Below, piece after piece: positions 50,829 to 63,734 of a stretch of 64,000 nt of DNA. The stretch is taken from the NCBI GenBank assembly GCA_034336665.1, contig CM067592.1:33512217-33576216 (forward strand), read 5' to 3'. A model generated the notes under the pieces. It saw nothing but the letters and a program-made list of their open reading frames with translations, did no database searches and had not been told where the DNA came from. This stretch comes from Luscinia megarhynchos (Eukaryota > Chordata > Aves > Passeriformes > Turdidae). Made by a program: the position numbers and the translations under genes. Each line of letters starts with the position of its first letter. The first letter of the stretch is position 1.

Positions 50829-52694
50829 TTTGGCAGTACTTAGCTAATCTAAATGTACATTAAAACAGTCACTTCTTAAAGGGCTCATATTTATCCAGAA
50901 CGTGTGAAATTGTTGAGGAGGAGAGATATTTGAACTGTGTTATTACAGGCAGAAAAATGGGGTTTTGTTTTGCAGCCCAAAGCTTCTGTAAGCAGAACCG
51001 GAGAAAGGTCCTTGGAAGACAGCATGCAGGCACCCTCATGCCTCTCATTGCACACAGTCCAGAAGCTTCCCATGGTAACTGTTTGTAATCTGACTGAAAG
51101 TAAACTAAGTCAAACTGATCATTTTATGAGGGCAAAACTTCTTTGAAGCTGCTCAACTTTGCACTAATCTCAGCAACTGTTTTTCTGAGGACCATCTGCT
51201 GAATTAGTATTATTTGCTTCAAATAGGACAGAGTATAGAAGAAAGAATAAACTATTGATTTTAATAGCAAATTCTCAAGATACCCAGGAATTATTTGCTT
51301 GGTGGAAAAATGACCTATCCAATATTCCAGCTAGACTGTACTTCTCCTCTAGCTCTCCTTCAGATAGAAAAGTCCAAGGTAGGGATGAAGGATAAGAGGC
51401 TAAGGGATCTGTCTATATAGAATTGTTTTCTACCTTGGAGAGCCAATTAAACATAAACTGCCTTGGGCTTTTAAGTGTCTTCAGCATGCCAAAGCTAATG
51501 TCTCATTTCATATCTTAATTTATTTCTTTCAATAAAAATATTTTCGTTTACATAGAACAGGTGTTGTTTCTGTAAATGGTAGCTGTTTGGACATTATTCT
51601 GATTTAACTGACAGTAACAGATTTTTAGCATTTGGCAATTTGTCCTTCTTGCTAGTATCATAAATAACAGTAGTCACCGAAAAAAGAAAAATTAGCTGGC
51701 TGTTGTTATCCTTTTTTCCCCTACCTGCACTAAGCTCTGACAAAAGGTTATCTCATTTCCTTCCATTTACTGTAATACATGAGTACCTTTATTGTCTCAA
51801 ACCCTTTGTAAGGCTCAGATTTCACAAGCACACACACTAACATTTATCTAAGTCCATTGAATACAAGTGTTAGGTCGAGCACATCTTTTTAAGTTATTTG
51901 AACAAGGGCCTTAATTCCCAGTATTGTTTACTGAAGTTGACCCTTCTCCTTTTATTTAAAAATAGTAATCAAATCTGGGAAATTATGTCAAAACATCCAG
52001 CTAATGTGTTTTTCTCTTCCTTTTGATATAATAAAATAACAGTAATAGCACCAATAATTATCACTTCCACCATATAAAAATTTTACCATAATTACCTAAG
52101 TTTGGCATGCCATTTGACTGTAATTCTCCTTCCTTTCAAATACAAGAAAAACATCAGTGTTGGTATTTTGAATGATCCATGCCATTTTCATCTTTCTGTC
52201 TCAAGATTTCCAAAAGTAGAAGCAACAATGCCGTACGCGATGGAAGTCCATGCAAAATTCATGAGAAGCATATTTGTCCCAGAAATATGTCAAGTGATAA
52301 CAATGAAATAATTTTTCAGTGGATGAATTAGGGATAGTAGTCTGAAGGACTCATTGTCTCTTCAGCTGAAGGACATGCTTCTTGTCTATATCTTCCTGTT
52401 CTAGTGGCACAAAACATCATAAACCTTAGAGATATACAGGCAGTTTCATGGGATTCTGCTCTGACCACCAGTGGATTAATTAACAATAGTGATGAAAGTT
52501 AATTTCTGCTTCAAGGCTTAAAAGAGGGCCTAAGATTTTCACTGAAATATTAAAATTAATGTTCTCCCTATTAATTGTAACTTTCAGAATGAGTTAGCAT
52601 TGACTGCTTTGTTGAAAGTCTCATCTAGTAACCTGTGATAGAAGACAATCAATTCCTCTATTTGACTCCCAGCAACTGTACTGTGATTGGATTT

Positions 52695-52855
52695 GCTATA
52701 AATTAAATTAATTTCTCTTATTAGAGTCAGTTTTGGTGAATTATCTCCTCCTGTCCTTATCTTGACCCAAAACATTTTTTATTTTATTTTCTCTTCCCCT
52801 GCCCAGCTGAGGCAACCATCTGGTGTCCAGCCATGGTCAAGCCACTGCCCAGCCA
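52695..52855. mobile_element. Bird ERV LTR remnant
   Basis: TAAATTAAATTAATTTCTC, GAATTATCTCCTCCTGTCCT, TATCTTGACCC, TTTTCTCTTCCCCTGCCCAG, CTGAGG and CTGGTGTCCAGCCATGGTCA follow in order the terminal part of an LTR family that I recall as abundant in bird genomes. The right end of the match, near GTCAAGCCACTG, would be the LTR terminus. It is about 160 bp, internally deleted, with no coding sequence. The family name and sense strand cannot be fixed without a repeat library. Confidence 0.6.
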
Positions 52856-55124
52856 TAAGCATCAACATAATAAGAAATTATCTGCCCAAATTATTTAAAC
52901 CACATTGACAATTCTACAATCAAAACATGTTTCTTCCTATGTACTTAATTCTATCTGTATTTTGATAGCAGGACAGGAGAGGAGGAAAAAAATTAAAAGT
53001 TATTTCTACTCATCTCATAGACACATACAGAAAAAAAAGGAAAGAGTACAACCTGCTTAAGTCTTCCAAACTTTACTAAATTTTTACAACCAGAGCTTAG
53101 GCTGTCAATTCCTCTGTGTTTAAAGCTAACCAAATTACAAAATGAAAACATGAAAAATCTCTTCTCTCAACCTGTTAAAATCCCATCATTAGTATGGAAT
53201 ATTTCCAGTATATATGCAAGTGCTGTTCATACATAATGAATGTCACTTTTGGAGGCATGCAGACACAGATTGCTCTGAGCAGAAAAGAACAGCAGAAAGT
53301 TCTGCTCTGAAGTCTATAGCTTTTATGTAGCAGATACATAGGCAGATATATAGCATGTACAATAGGATTTTTTTAAGGTCCTGGAAAACGTCAGCGTAGT
53401 TCAGTGAGCCAGCCAAAAATAAAAGGAATGCTCTAACTGGAAAAATAGAACAGTTTGTTCTCAGAGCTATTTCATCCAGGATGTTCAGGAAAGGAGACAG
53501 TCTAGCATTATTCCACTAACCTGATTCATGTTCTTAATGTCCTATTGCCTTCAAAATGTTAACAGCCTGAAAGGTGGAGGGATGTTTGGAAATGATGTTG
53601 AGAAAGGAGGATAGTATGTGTGTATACTTGAGACAAAGGGAGAAAAGTTCAAAGCTAAGACTAGATGAAGCCTAGTTCAGTAGACTTCTAGAATTCTAGA
53701 AGATTCTAGAATTCCAAAATGGTTATAAACTACAGCAACCATGTTTTCACACCAGGAAATATGTAATCTTATGCTCCTTCTAAGCTAAAAACCAGTGAAT
53801 GTATTAGTTACTTTTTTAACTGGAATTTAGGGATAGTACAGCTCTTTCCCAGCTCAGCAGTAAAATATATATCTATATAAACAGATCAAAACCAGGAATT
53901 CTTCTTTTCTTAATGTATTTTATGAGCTATGGGTTTATGTGAGAAAGAGAAATTGTTCTTACAGTGTTAGCCTCCAACTGCTACAGTACTCCAACTCTGA
54001 AAACACAAAGTCCTGAAATGGTGCCATATGCACACATCATCATGCAGCCCAAATAGGTGTCCTTTGCCCAGAAATTACCTTATCAAGTTTTGTCATAAAC
54101 TTCATGTTCAACTTACTAAACATCTAAATCTTCCACAAGTACCCAGCCTCAAAGAGAGCTAGAAGCAGGGCATTTTCATGTTAATTGTGCCAAATTTAAG
54201 AAATTTCTACTTTCCTACATGCTGCCATTTAACATTCATAGCTTTCCAGAGGTAGAACCTCTCAGTACTTTGCCAAGTGGAGAAGGGTCTGTGTATTGAA
54301 AACAGTCTTACAATAAAAAGCTATCATACAGGCCTGCTGGTACCAATAACATCTTGATGAAGTATTTACCTATGAAAATGCACCTGCATTTGCAGTATAT
54401 AGCTACATATAGGTAAATAGCTACAGCTGCACAGTTTGCTGATCTGATATTTTGGTAACATTCATTCCCTTAATGTTAGAGGTAAGTTGTATCACTTACA
54501 AGCTAGAGCACTAATTTCTTTCAACAAACTTTTTAAAATCTGTTTCATCCTTCAAGCATTTCCTAAAATTAAGAAGTTATTTAAAATCCCAAGCTTCCTG
54601 TTTCTTCAAAACATTATTTGGGTGTAATTGTGTATTTTCTGGGAACTGCAGTTTTGCTTTACAATGCTGTCCTTTCTTCTCACTGCAACTGGTATTCTGT
54701 CTGCTGAACTCTTTGCAGTCCTCTTACATTTGTACAGAAACAGACAGATATTTTTCTTTAATTGGCATATTAAAAATTTATGGTGCACTAGGATGTTTAA
54801 TATTTAAACATAACGTTTTATGTTTTCTGTTGCCATTTTTTCCCTGAAAGAAATAAACAAGTGTCATAGAGAATGCTATCCTTTTCCAGACAATTAAAGA
54901 TCTTATTTTGAGTTAGCATTCAGTATAGACAACATCATTACTCCAACATCATAAAATTTTTTTAAAAGTTTAAGATTGCATGACATTGATTCCCAAAACA
55001 GCCAGCACTGAGAAATACTATAAATCAATCTGGTTTTTCACTTTTTCATTTCTTCTGAGGACTGCTACTGACATATAAGAAGGATTACCAATCAACTACC
55101 TGAAGGGAGCCTTTGTTACTTGAA
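52856..55124. other. Intergenic, no gene seen
   Basis: AT-rich sequence. The one structure worth noting is an array of TTC/GAA half-sites at 53686-53714. No gene or repeat family recognised. Confidence 0.8.
53686..53714. promoter_or_regulatory. Heat-shock-element-like array
   Basis: TTCtaGAAgaTTCtaGAA at 53694-53711 contains four consecutive, correctly spaced inverted units of the heat shock element. Another TTCtaGAA lies immediately to the left and a further TTC to the right. It is isolated in intergenic DNA about 13 kb upstream of PRUNE2, so function is uncertain. Confidence 0.35.
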
Positions 55125-55442
55125 GGGAGCCCACAAGAAATCTGGAGAGGGACTTTTACAAGAGCATGCAGTGATTGGACAAAAGGCAATGGCTTCAAAA
55201 GGCAATGGCACAGCAGATTAGATTAGATTACATATTTAGAAAATCTTATTTACTGTGAGAGGGGTGAAGCATTGGCACAGGTTGCCCAGAAAAGTTGTGG
55301 ATGGCCCATCCCTGAAAGTGTTCAAGGGGAGTTCTGAGCACCCTGGCTTAAAGAAGGCTGTCCCTGCTCATGGTAGTTTGGGTTGGAAAGAGATATCTTT
55401 AAAATCCCTTCCTTCCCAAGCCATTCTACGGTTCTATGACAT
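55125..55442 (+). mobile_element. CR1 LINE 3' fragment
   Basis: The plus strand shows TCTGGAGAGGGACTTTTACA, TTGGACAAAAGGCAATGGCT, ATTGGCACAGGTTGCCCAGA, GATGGCCCATCCCTGAAAGT, CTGTCCCTGCTCATGGTAGT and a tail CCATTCTACGGTTCTATGAC. These are the CR1 ORF2 end and 3' UTR in order. It has internal short duplications (GGCAATGGC, GATTAGATTA). Confidence 0.93.
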
Positions 55443-56087
55443 GCACCATTAACATTAGACTTGAAATTATTTTATCAGGGAATTTTCCATTTCCTAGTTA
55501 ATCTGTTAAATACTTTTCACCCAAAACTTTGAGTCTACAAAGCACTAAATTCACAGTGAGGCAGCTAAATGCAAAGTCAAGATTTCAATCTCCTGCTTCA
55601 AAGCAAAAAAAGCAGTATGTCACAATTTAAACTGAGAAAGATCAGTGTTTAAAGCAGAACATGAAGAACCTGGGACACTTGCACTAAATATTCTCCTTAC
55701 CCCAGGCTACTACTCTGTTTTTATGCAAATCAGCTGCAGCCCACTGACTTCCACAGACCAATTTAACGCTATGTTCTCCTACCTGCACACAAATCAAAAA
55801 ATGCAATTAAAAAAAATTCATGTTACATTACTGCTCAACTTCCTAGGGACCTATGCAAGCACTGAGAAAAGTGCCTTTAAAGCTGTTTCATTCAAATATA
55901 AACTGCCAAGATGGAGCAATGAGATATTAGAACAGGCCAAGACCCATAAATGTTGAATTCTTTTGTGTTAATTCACCTGTGTCTCACCCAGTCCAGAAAC
56001 CAGTCTAAAGAACTTTCCATGCTCCTTAGCATTTTTCCACTTCCTTGGGATTAAAGGATGAAGTTTACCAGCCCATGATCTGTTCTT
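55443..56087. other. Intergenic, nothing recognised
   Basis: AT-rich spacer between two CR1 copies. A 103-codon plus-strand frame (55645-55956) matches nothing I know. Confidence 0.75.
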
Positions 56088-56282
56088 CACAGGAAGGGTG
56101 ACTGGGCATTGGCGTGGGCTGCCCAGGGAGTTGATGGAGTCACCGTCCCTGGAGGTGTTTCAGAAAAGTCTGGATGTGGCACTCACTGCCATGGCCTAGT
56201 TAAAATGTGGTGTTTTGTCATAGGTTGGACTTGATGATCTCAAATGTCTTTTCCAGTCTAATTCATTCTGTGATTCTTTATT
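56088..56282 (+). mobile_element. CR1 LINE 3' fragment, second subfamily
   Basis: GACTGGGCATTGGCGTGGGC, TGCCCAGGGAGTTGATGGAG, CACCGTCCCTGGAGGTGTTT, GTGGCACTCACTGCCATGGC, GGTTGGACTTGATGATCTCA and a tail ATTCATTCTGTGATTCTTTA identify a CR1 3' end. The GTGGCACT...GCCATGG block differs from the other copies here and marks a different CR1 subfamily. Confidence 0.93.
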
Positions 56283-57637
56283 ATTCCAGAGGATCAGTCA
56301 GATGATCCACTGACAGCTCTTTAATTTTCAAAGACGTCCTGCTTTCTTTTGGCTGACCAGTGTTGCTTTACAGTCCCATCACCTTTCTAAGCACCAGAAG
56401 TTCTTATTAGGGCTTTTCATTGAACTATATGAAAGCATAATTCTGCCTCTTCATGATTAAATGTTTAAAAAAAAAAAAAAAAGGTAAAAAAATGTTTTGA
56501 TGTTGGGCTTTACTCTGGCTATTTCTTCACAAAAAGCCCTTTTTCATTTCAAATCTGTGAACCTTCTCCAAAAATGACAGTTTTGAGCTGGGAAGAACTT
56601 TTGTTGCCACAAGCTATGATAAGCTATGCAAGCAAAAGCTGTTTATTTAAAATGAAAATAGCCAGGATATATAATGCCAATCAGTAGTCCAGTGACTTGT
56701 AAAGGTATTTTATTTGCAGATATTATCTTAAGTAACTATTTGAAGGTTTGTAGTACCAGAAGACCTATTAGGCAGCAAAAGAGGCACTACATTCTGGACT
56801 CTCCCTTTTCCAGAGAGCTAAAGTTTTTTTTTCTGATTCATAACTGATTGCTATTTTTTATAATAAATACTGTTTATTTTACTTAGTTTTTGGTTTTTTA
56901 AAGAAAAAAAAAAATCTGTAAAACTTCTTTTCTAAAGTTGGAGAAAAATCCTGAAATAGAGATCAAAAATTGTGTTCTAAGAAGAGTCTGGCAGGAGTGC
57001 TGTACAGAAACAAAGCAGTTGGTTTGATTCTGAAGCAAAAGTTGTACAAAATTAAAACAGTAACTCACCAGACTTTAAGTGAAGACATATGTTGTATGCA
57101 GAGTAGTGATACATCAGATCACATTTGGTTGTTTGTCTCTTCAGGCTTCTTCTTAGATTTGTCAATTATTGTTTCCTTTTTTGACATACAATGAGGTTAT
57201 ACACTGTTGATGACCAGGCAATGTTTGAGAAAAATTATAAAATACCAGATGTGAATCACTAGGCAAATGCCCTGGGAAGGAGTTTTATTTTAACATATTC
57301 AGCTGCAACATCATGATTCTAACTGCAATAGGCAACCTCAAATTTAATATGTAATTTTAATATCTGGCATCAGATATTTTTGTTTTTCTCATGGTGTTAA
57401 AGTGAGTATAGACAGAGACATTTTGTTGTGTATGCTGTTTCATACATCACTTGTGGCTCTGCACTGCCCAGTGACACAGAAGATGCTAGGTTCAGCCAGC
57501 CACCACCTGAAGTGGAATCTGGAATACAATGGGTCTGTCTTTGCCTAGAATTCACATTTAAAAGTCATTAGGTCACCTTGGTTTCACTTCATTTTGAAAG
57601 GAAGAAAAGGACCTCAACCTCACAACGGAGGAACACT

Positions 57638-57673
57638 TGAAAACCTACTCTCAAGTGAAAACCTACTCTCAAA
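57638..57673. repeat. 18-bp tandem duplication
   Basis: TGAAAACCTACTCTCAAG occurs twice in a row, with one change in the last base of the second copy. Confidence 0.93.
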
Positions 57674-57811
57674 GTACCCCAGGCATAGTGAGTGGGTAAG
57701 GGGGAAGCAGCTTTCAACAGCACCAGAAGGGTCATCCATGGTCACCTCACCCACTGGTCTGTAGGCACAGCACAGTTCCAGGTGTTGAGCTCTGCTCAAT
57801 GCTCATTTTCC

Positions 57812-57848
57812 CCAGAAGAGGTAGCAGAAGCTACCAGAAGAGGTAGCA
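57812..57848. repeat. 15-bp direct repeat, period 22
   Basis: CCAGAAGAGGTAGCA occurs exactly twice, 7 bp apart. Confidence 0.93.
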
Positions 57849-58506
57849 TTTTCCAAGTAGAAGAGGAAGACACCGCACTAAATTTAATTTCGAACAAGGC
57901 TGGCTTAAATATGTCAAAACCCATTAAAACAAATACACTAGTTGGAATTTTAATAACATTCCCAGCAGCTCCAATTGAATGTGCTCTCAAAAGATAGGTT
58001 GGTGTACATAACTAGGTGCATTATGAGTAGTTTGCTATAAGTACCATTAAAAATGTATTAGCATAATTGATTGATCATACCAAGCGAATAAGCTCAGGTT
58101 TACGGGAACTGAATTTATGAAAACTGCAGCAGTGTTAATTTCAACAAAAGGTATATAAACTTCCATTTCTCCAGAAATACTTTATGAAATAATGAAAAAT
58201 GTACCATTTTAGTAACTAAGTACTCAACCCTAAGCAATATATTGCACATTTGATGTAAGAATTTACGCTTTAATCCTATGCCCAGTCTCTACATGTGAAT
58301 GGCCTGTATTTAAAGACAAAAAGGACTCAAGGACACCAACTTCCTGAATAAAATACTAATCTTTGAGGGAACTAGTGCTGTCTCCTAAAGAAAGAATGCC
58401 CTCTACTGCTTGGTTAGAGAGCTGCTCCATAACAAAGGAACTCAAAACTATGTTTCATATGGACTGAAAACTTTGGAAAACGCATATAACAAAAATATTA
58501 TTACTG

Positions 58507-58537
58507 TTATTGTTGCTGCTGTTGTTGACAACAATAA
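58507..58537. repeat. Inverted repeat (TTG/CAA stem-loop)
   Basis: TTATTGTTG (58507-58515) is the exact reverse complement of CAACAATAA (58529-58537), with a 13-bp loop of CTG/TTG repeats that offers other pairing registers. Confidence 0.8.
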
Positions 58538-61500
58538 TAATAAATTGTGTCTCCGAAATACGAGATGTATTATGCTTATATATTGAATGGTTTTTAAAAC
58601 TATTTCTATCTACTCTACTGCTCATTTTTCATTATACACCTTCAGAGCATAGCCCAAACATCTTACCATAAACAAATATGTATGTGGAATATTTTCTTCA
58701 TAGTAATCAAATGTGTAAATTTTAAAATAGCTAATGTCTTTACTTTCAGTAGTTGTTTTTGCATGCATTTTCCTTAAACTTTATATATTTGCTGCCTATC
58801 TTCAAACTTAATACATCCCATCTTATTGATGTATATAGACTCCTTCAAAGACACATCCATATTGTTTATCCATGGTGGCTTGCCTTTGAAAACCAACCAG
58901 CTGAAAGTCTAAAACCTCTAAAACATTCATAGCATGCATTTTTGAGGCATGCAACCACATAGAAGTGCTGTAAAGCATCATCAAGAAACAGCAGAGACAT
59001 ACATGCTGATTTGTTTTACATCAGCAGAAGAGAAGGCTGATGAATGCTACTCTAAAAACTTACCTCAGGTCTGATTCTGGTTTATATCAAATTTGTTCCT
59101 AATGAAACCCTGTATTTTCTTAAAGCAATAGAAAATTTTCTGAAGTGGGCTTTCAACAGTCACCAACTAGGAATCTCCAGCAGCATATATTCATCTTTTT
59201 CCTGCCATTTTTCCACTCACTTATTTGGCTGTCCAAGTAAGTAAAGAGAAAGTCTAGGAATGTGCACATAGGCTCATTTTTGTTTCTCTAGTAAGAGTTT
59301 TTTTGATTGTATGACACTAAAGATACAAATTCAGACAGTTTAGTTTATGGCTGTTTAAAAGCACATAAATGATGAATATCTGGAATACGTGATCCTTTCT
59401 GTTTTGTTCTTGACAGTACTTGACACTGCCCATTCTCATTGCATGAGCTCTTAGGCAGTGTGGGAATTCAAAAAGTTAATTCTAAAAAATTGAAGGATTG
59501 TACCCCCAACAAACACATCTGAAATTAAAGCTTTGTATCACCTGGCCCCAGATGTGGAAAAAAACAAATTTGTGACCTTGAAATAATTTTTTTCTGCCAG
59601 ATATGAATTTGAATTTTCCTTCTTTCCCAATGTCACACTGGGAATCTAGTTCCCAATGTAGTATGTGGAAAAGGTCATGGTCTGAAGGGAAGGCACTATT
59701 TTCTCACATGGAGAAACATAGAGGTTTAAAACCAAGCTATTAAGTCAGGTAGTTCTACATTAACTGAGAAACTTACAATGTATATTGTAAGATAAAACAT
59801 AAGAACAAGAATTTCACATCAGATATTGCATGAGCCAGTATTCTCCAAACACTTTCAGGTCTTAAAAAATGAGGCCACAATTTCTAGGAAAAGAAAATCA
59901 ATGTTTCAACTATTCAAAAATAAAACAGAAACTTTTATTTGCTTAAAGAAAGAATAACAAGCATATATAACCTCATTCACTGAACTTGATTTAGTTTCAT
60001 GTAAAAAAAAGAAAAATCCACAAATTTATCCCAAACACACTGAGAACATCAAGAAAAAACAACCTGTTTAGAGACACTTCAGGAATTCCCTAGCCTCTGT
60101 ATTAGAAAATGGCTTTATTTTGAGAATGAAGGAACAAACCTTCATCAATGTATTGACCAAAGTTGTTACAGCATGTATATAAAAGATCAACCCTCAAATC
60201 CAGACTAATTCAGCATTATACTTCATTTTCAACAAGCAGTGGCAGATGTAGCTACCACTATGGTTATTCATGGATGCTCATACATATTTTCTGCAATTAT
60301 TCTTATGTTGTGACCATGAACTGACCTGATAATTCCAATGATTCTCTTCCCCAAGCCTGCATAACAGTAACAACCACAGTAAGAATGACTACAGCAAGTG
60401 TGTGTACAAGTTTTTTATTGTTCTTCAGCTTTTGCTGTTAACACCCACAGACACATAACTTGGATGGATAGATGTTTGAGATAGCTTTCATAGTAACAGT
60501 AGTGTATGTGCCAAAATTTGCACATTTTCAGATCAACAAACACTCAAAATTTTACCGATCTAAGAATTTTTACCTTTCTGTGAGGATAAATCGAGTGTTC
60601 AATTCTCAGCAGTAATAAACAAAAATCTCATTAATATACTGTCCAAGATAAAATACAGCATCTCCCAAACAGAATACATTATTAAATACCTTTTGCTTTC
60701 TAAGGATATATGCAAGCTCCATGTGCATTTGCTCACAAACACTGTCTATTGCATGCAAGTATACACATAAGTACCTGTATATTTATATACAGATGGATGG
60801 GTGATATTTCCATATTAAGAATCAAGGATTTAGCAGTATGCTGATGTAGCACTGAAATGAAAAAAAGATATTGCAATGACAGCAGTACTGTTTTTCACTG
60901 CTGCCAGGACTAAACCTAAAGGAAAAATTATTGCTATCCAAACTCTGTTTCCTCTGCTGGATGTATCAAGAATATCAGTTGTTCGAGAAAGGACTGTAAC
61001 TCAAAAAGAATCAGGCAGGTTTAAGAAGCAAAATTCTCCTGTGTTCATGCGAAATAGTGATCATTGAAAACATTTTTTCTTGAATTTAAAAAAAAAAATT
61101 TATTTGAGAATATTTTTATTGCTTTGCGTTTAATTTAAAGTCTCATTTTAAGCCCATCCTCCAGTACAAATTAATTTCTGCATTTCCACAGAAACTGTAT
61201 CAGCATTAAAGATAAGCTGGTTCCTCTTAAAGCTGTCCTCAACCAAACATCAAAAAGTATTAGGAGTGATTTAGAGTAATGAAATTTAAACGAATATGAT
61301 TCATAAAAGTGGAAGGTCCCTAACATAGAGAGAAATTATTTTTCTAAAATCATTCAGATATGAAAGGTTGTTTATTGAATTCTTTACTTAACAGAGCTAC
61401 AATTAAAAACATAGGACAAGACTGGCAGTAAAATTAATCAGCAGCATCATTGAAGTCACATAAAAAGATAATGCATGCTTGTATATTTTGCTATCCTGGC

Positions 61501-63222
61501 TTAGCGAATGGCACATAACAAACATCTTGAAATACCTGAAGGCCATAAACTCCAAAATTCAAATAATTACTTACTATTGCACAGTCAGTATAATTAAAAA
61601 TGGTGGGATAATTGTAGACAAAGTGGGAAAAGCATCTTGACCATGAAATTTGTACAAAACTGAAACAGCCTTCTTAACAGGGAGATCTGTTGCTCAAGTA
61701 ATTTGAGTTAGAATGCAGAGCACACATGAAAAAACCCTATAGGGAATGCTCTGCATTGCTTTGGCAATAAATCTAGTATATCTTTCAGCTATAATTTGTA
61801 TGGTTTCTTGGGTTTGGATATAAACCACATGGGAATACAAGTCAAGAGTTCATGTAACTATTGTTTTGATTGAGCTGAGTACCATATGGTGCAATACAGG
61901 CAAGCTGATGAACTGACAAAAGTTAATGTTAAGTTATGGAGACACGTGTGTTCCTGTCAATATTTTGGCCAAAAAACACCACCTCAATGTATAGAATAAT
62001 TAGACACAAAATAAATTAGATAAAATACACTGCAGCATCAAGGATTCTCCAAAACTTTCTTCACATGTTAATCATTCCAAAACCTTCTTCATGTTTCCAT
62101 CGGTGTCAGAACTAGCCTTCAAACTATCTGTAAGGAGCTCTGTGGAGGCATGCTAGAAAAAAAACAAGGGAAGCTTCCTCCTCAGAGGCTGCATTCATGT
62201 TCTTTGCATTAACATACTGACTGTGCTGGTTTTACCCAAAATAAGCCTTCTAGTTCTCTGTGGCATCTCCACAGACTCAGCAATGACACTGCCACTTGTG
62301 GACTACTTCTTATTTCAGCATCTTCTAAAGTAATAAGATAAAGTCAGACATCTTTAGTTCTGTATTTCTTAGCTGTCTTTTTGCCTTTGTTAGTAAAAAC
62401 ATGACACACAACTATAATAACCTAGCAACAAGTGAGTGACCTAAATGAGTGACTTCAGCCAGGCCAAGTTGTCTTTTCTTTCTGATCCTCTCTTCCTCAT
62501 CAATTATTTGTGAAAAAATCAAATATGAAAAAACAGACACATATTCCTGAGTAAATATCATATAGTATTAAATAGAGCCAAAAAGATGCATGCAGAATTT
62601 TTCAGTATTCTACAGTAACAATGCCATGTAATGTAGTGCTTAACAAAAAAAAGAAACATCCCACAATCTCAACATGCACAAGTTCAATACTTTCTAGTGA
62701 TCAGCAAAGATCCCATCCTGAAAAACGGCAACTTCTCCAAAAACAAAATTTTACAAAATTTTCATCTTCTTGCTTCATTTTCTTACAGCTGAAGTTTTAT
62801 TCCAGGATAAAGTAACACAATGAAAAAAGTAATCTATTTTAAAAAGCAATTAGTTAAATTATTTTTAAAATTGACCTTGCCACTAAATAATAAAATCCCA
62901 ATTATGAACATGGTACAAAACTCTGTGGAAAGAATTAAGCCCCCAAGCTTTTACAGTTCCATAAAGACATTCTACATATAGGAAATTAAACTGAAATTTA
63001 TGTCACTTTGATAATGGCATCACTTAAAACCATAACAGTTAATTAACTAATTAACAACTTAATTAAGTCAGCATTTAATTTACTTACTTGAGTTCATTTA
63101 AATTCCCCAGATGAGATTTAATGAACTTCTAGAATAATTTCTGACTAACTATGTGATGTATGTTTCTCTTATCTAGGAGATATTTCATGAAACTAAATGA
63201 TTTAAGACAGAGCCCAGGAGCA

Positions 63223-63256
63223 AATTTTTACTTTACTTACTTTACTTTTTACTTAC
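63223..63256. repeat. (TTTAC)n-like pyrimidine repeat
   Basis: Imperfect repeats of TTTAC and TTAC extend over about 34 bases. Confidence 0.8.
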
Positions 63257-63734
63257 AGCATACAACATTCCAAACTTTGCAGCAGTTTACCTCCCTGTAA
63301 ACCTGCAGTTTGCATGTACACGGGAGGACATAGAGCCGAACAGAAAGCTTCTTTTTGGGGGAGCAACCACAGGAACGTTTCAAGACTTATCAGTCTTGCA
63401 TTCACTTTCAGTTTCAATAGTTTTTCAATCAGCACTGACAACTGGGACGCTCATTTGGGAGGGTTTTATGTTATCCCAGTCCAAAAGCATGTGTTTGCCC
63501 AGTTCCAGCAAAACCAACACGAGATACCTCAGGAGAGTCTTGTCCATATGAGGCTTAATAAGCTAGAGCTAGGAAAACTTTTTAAAAGTTTTTGACCTAA
63601 AACAACATTGTTTTCATAAAACTTTTGTTAGTTAGTATCCTTGAGGAAACAGAAGAAAGATTAAAGGAAGCCAAAAAAAGCAGAAATTCTAGGTGAAGTC
63701 GTACCATTACATCTCTCCCAAGCCTTTCCTTAAG

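Larger units (their letters stand above)
47871..52694. other. Intergenic, no gene seen
   Basis: AT-rich sequence with an (AAAC)n run (49093-49132) and a short 15-bp tandem duplication (50799-50828). I see no gene, RNA or other repeat family in it. Confidence 0.8.
56283..63734. other. Intergenic, no gene seen
   Basis: About 7.4 kb of AT-rich sequence leading to the right-hand CpG island. It holds an A run near 56465-56482, two small direct duplications (57638-57673, 57812-57848), a TTG-rich stem-loop (58507-58537), a homeodomain-type TAATTA cluster (63038-63066) and a TTTAC-type pyrimidine repeat (63223-63256). I see no exon, RNA gene or further transposon. Confidence 0.75.
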
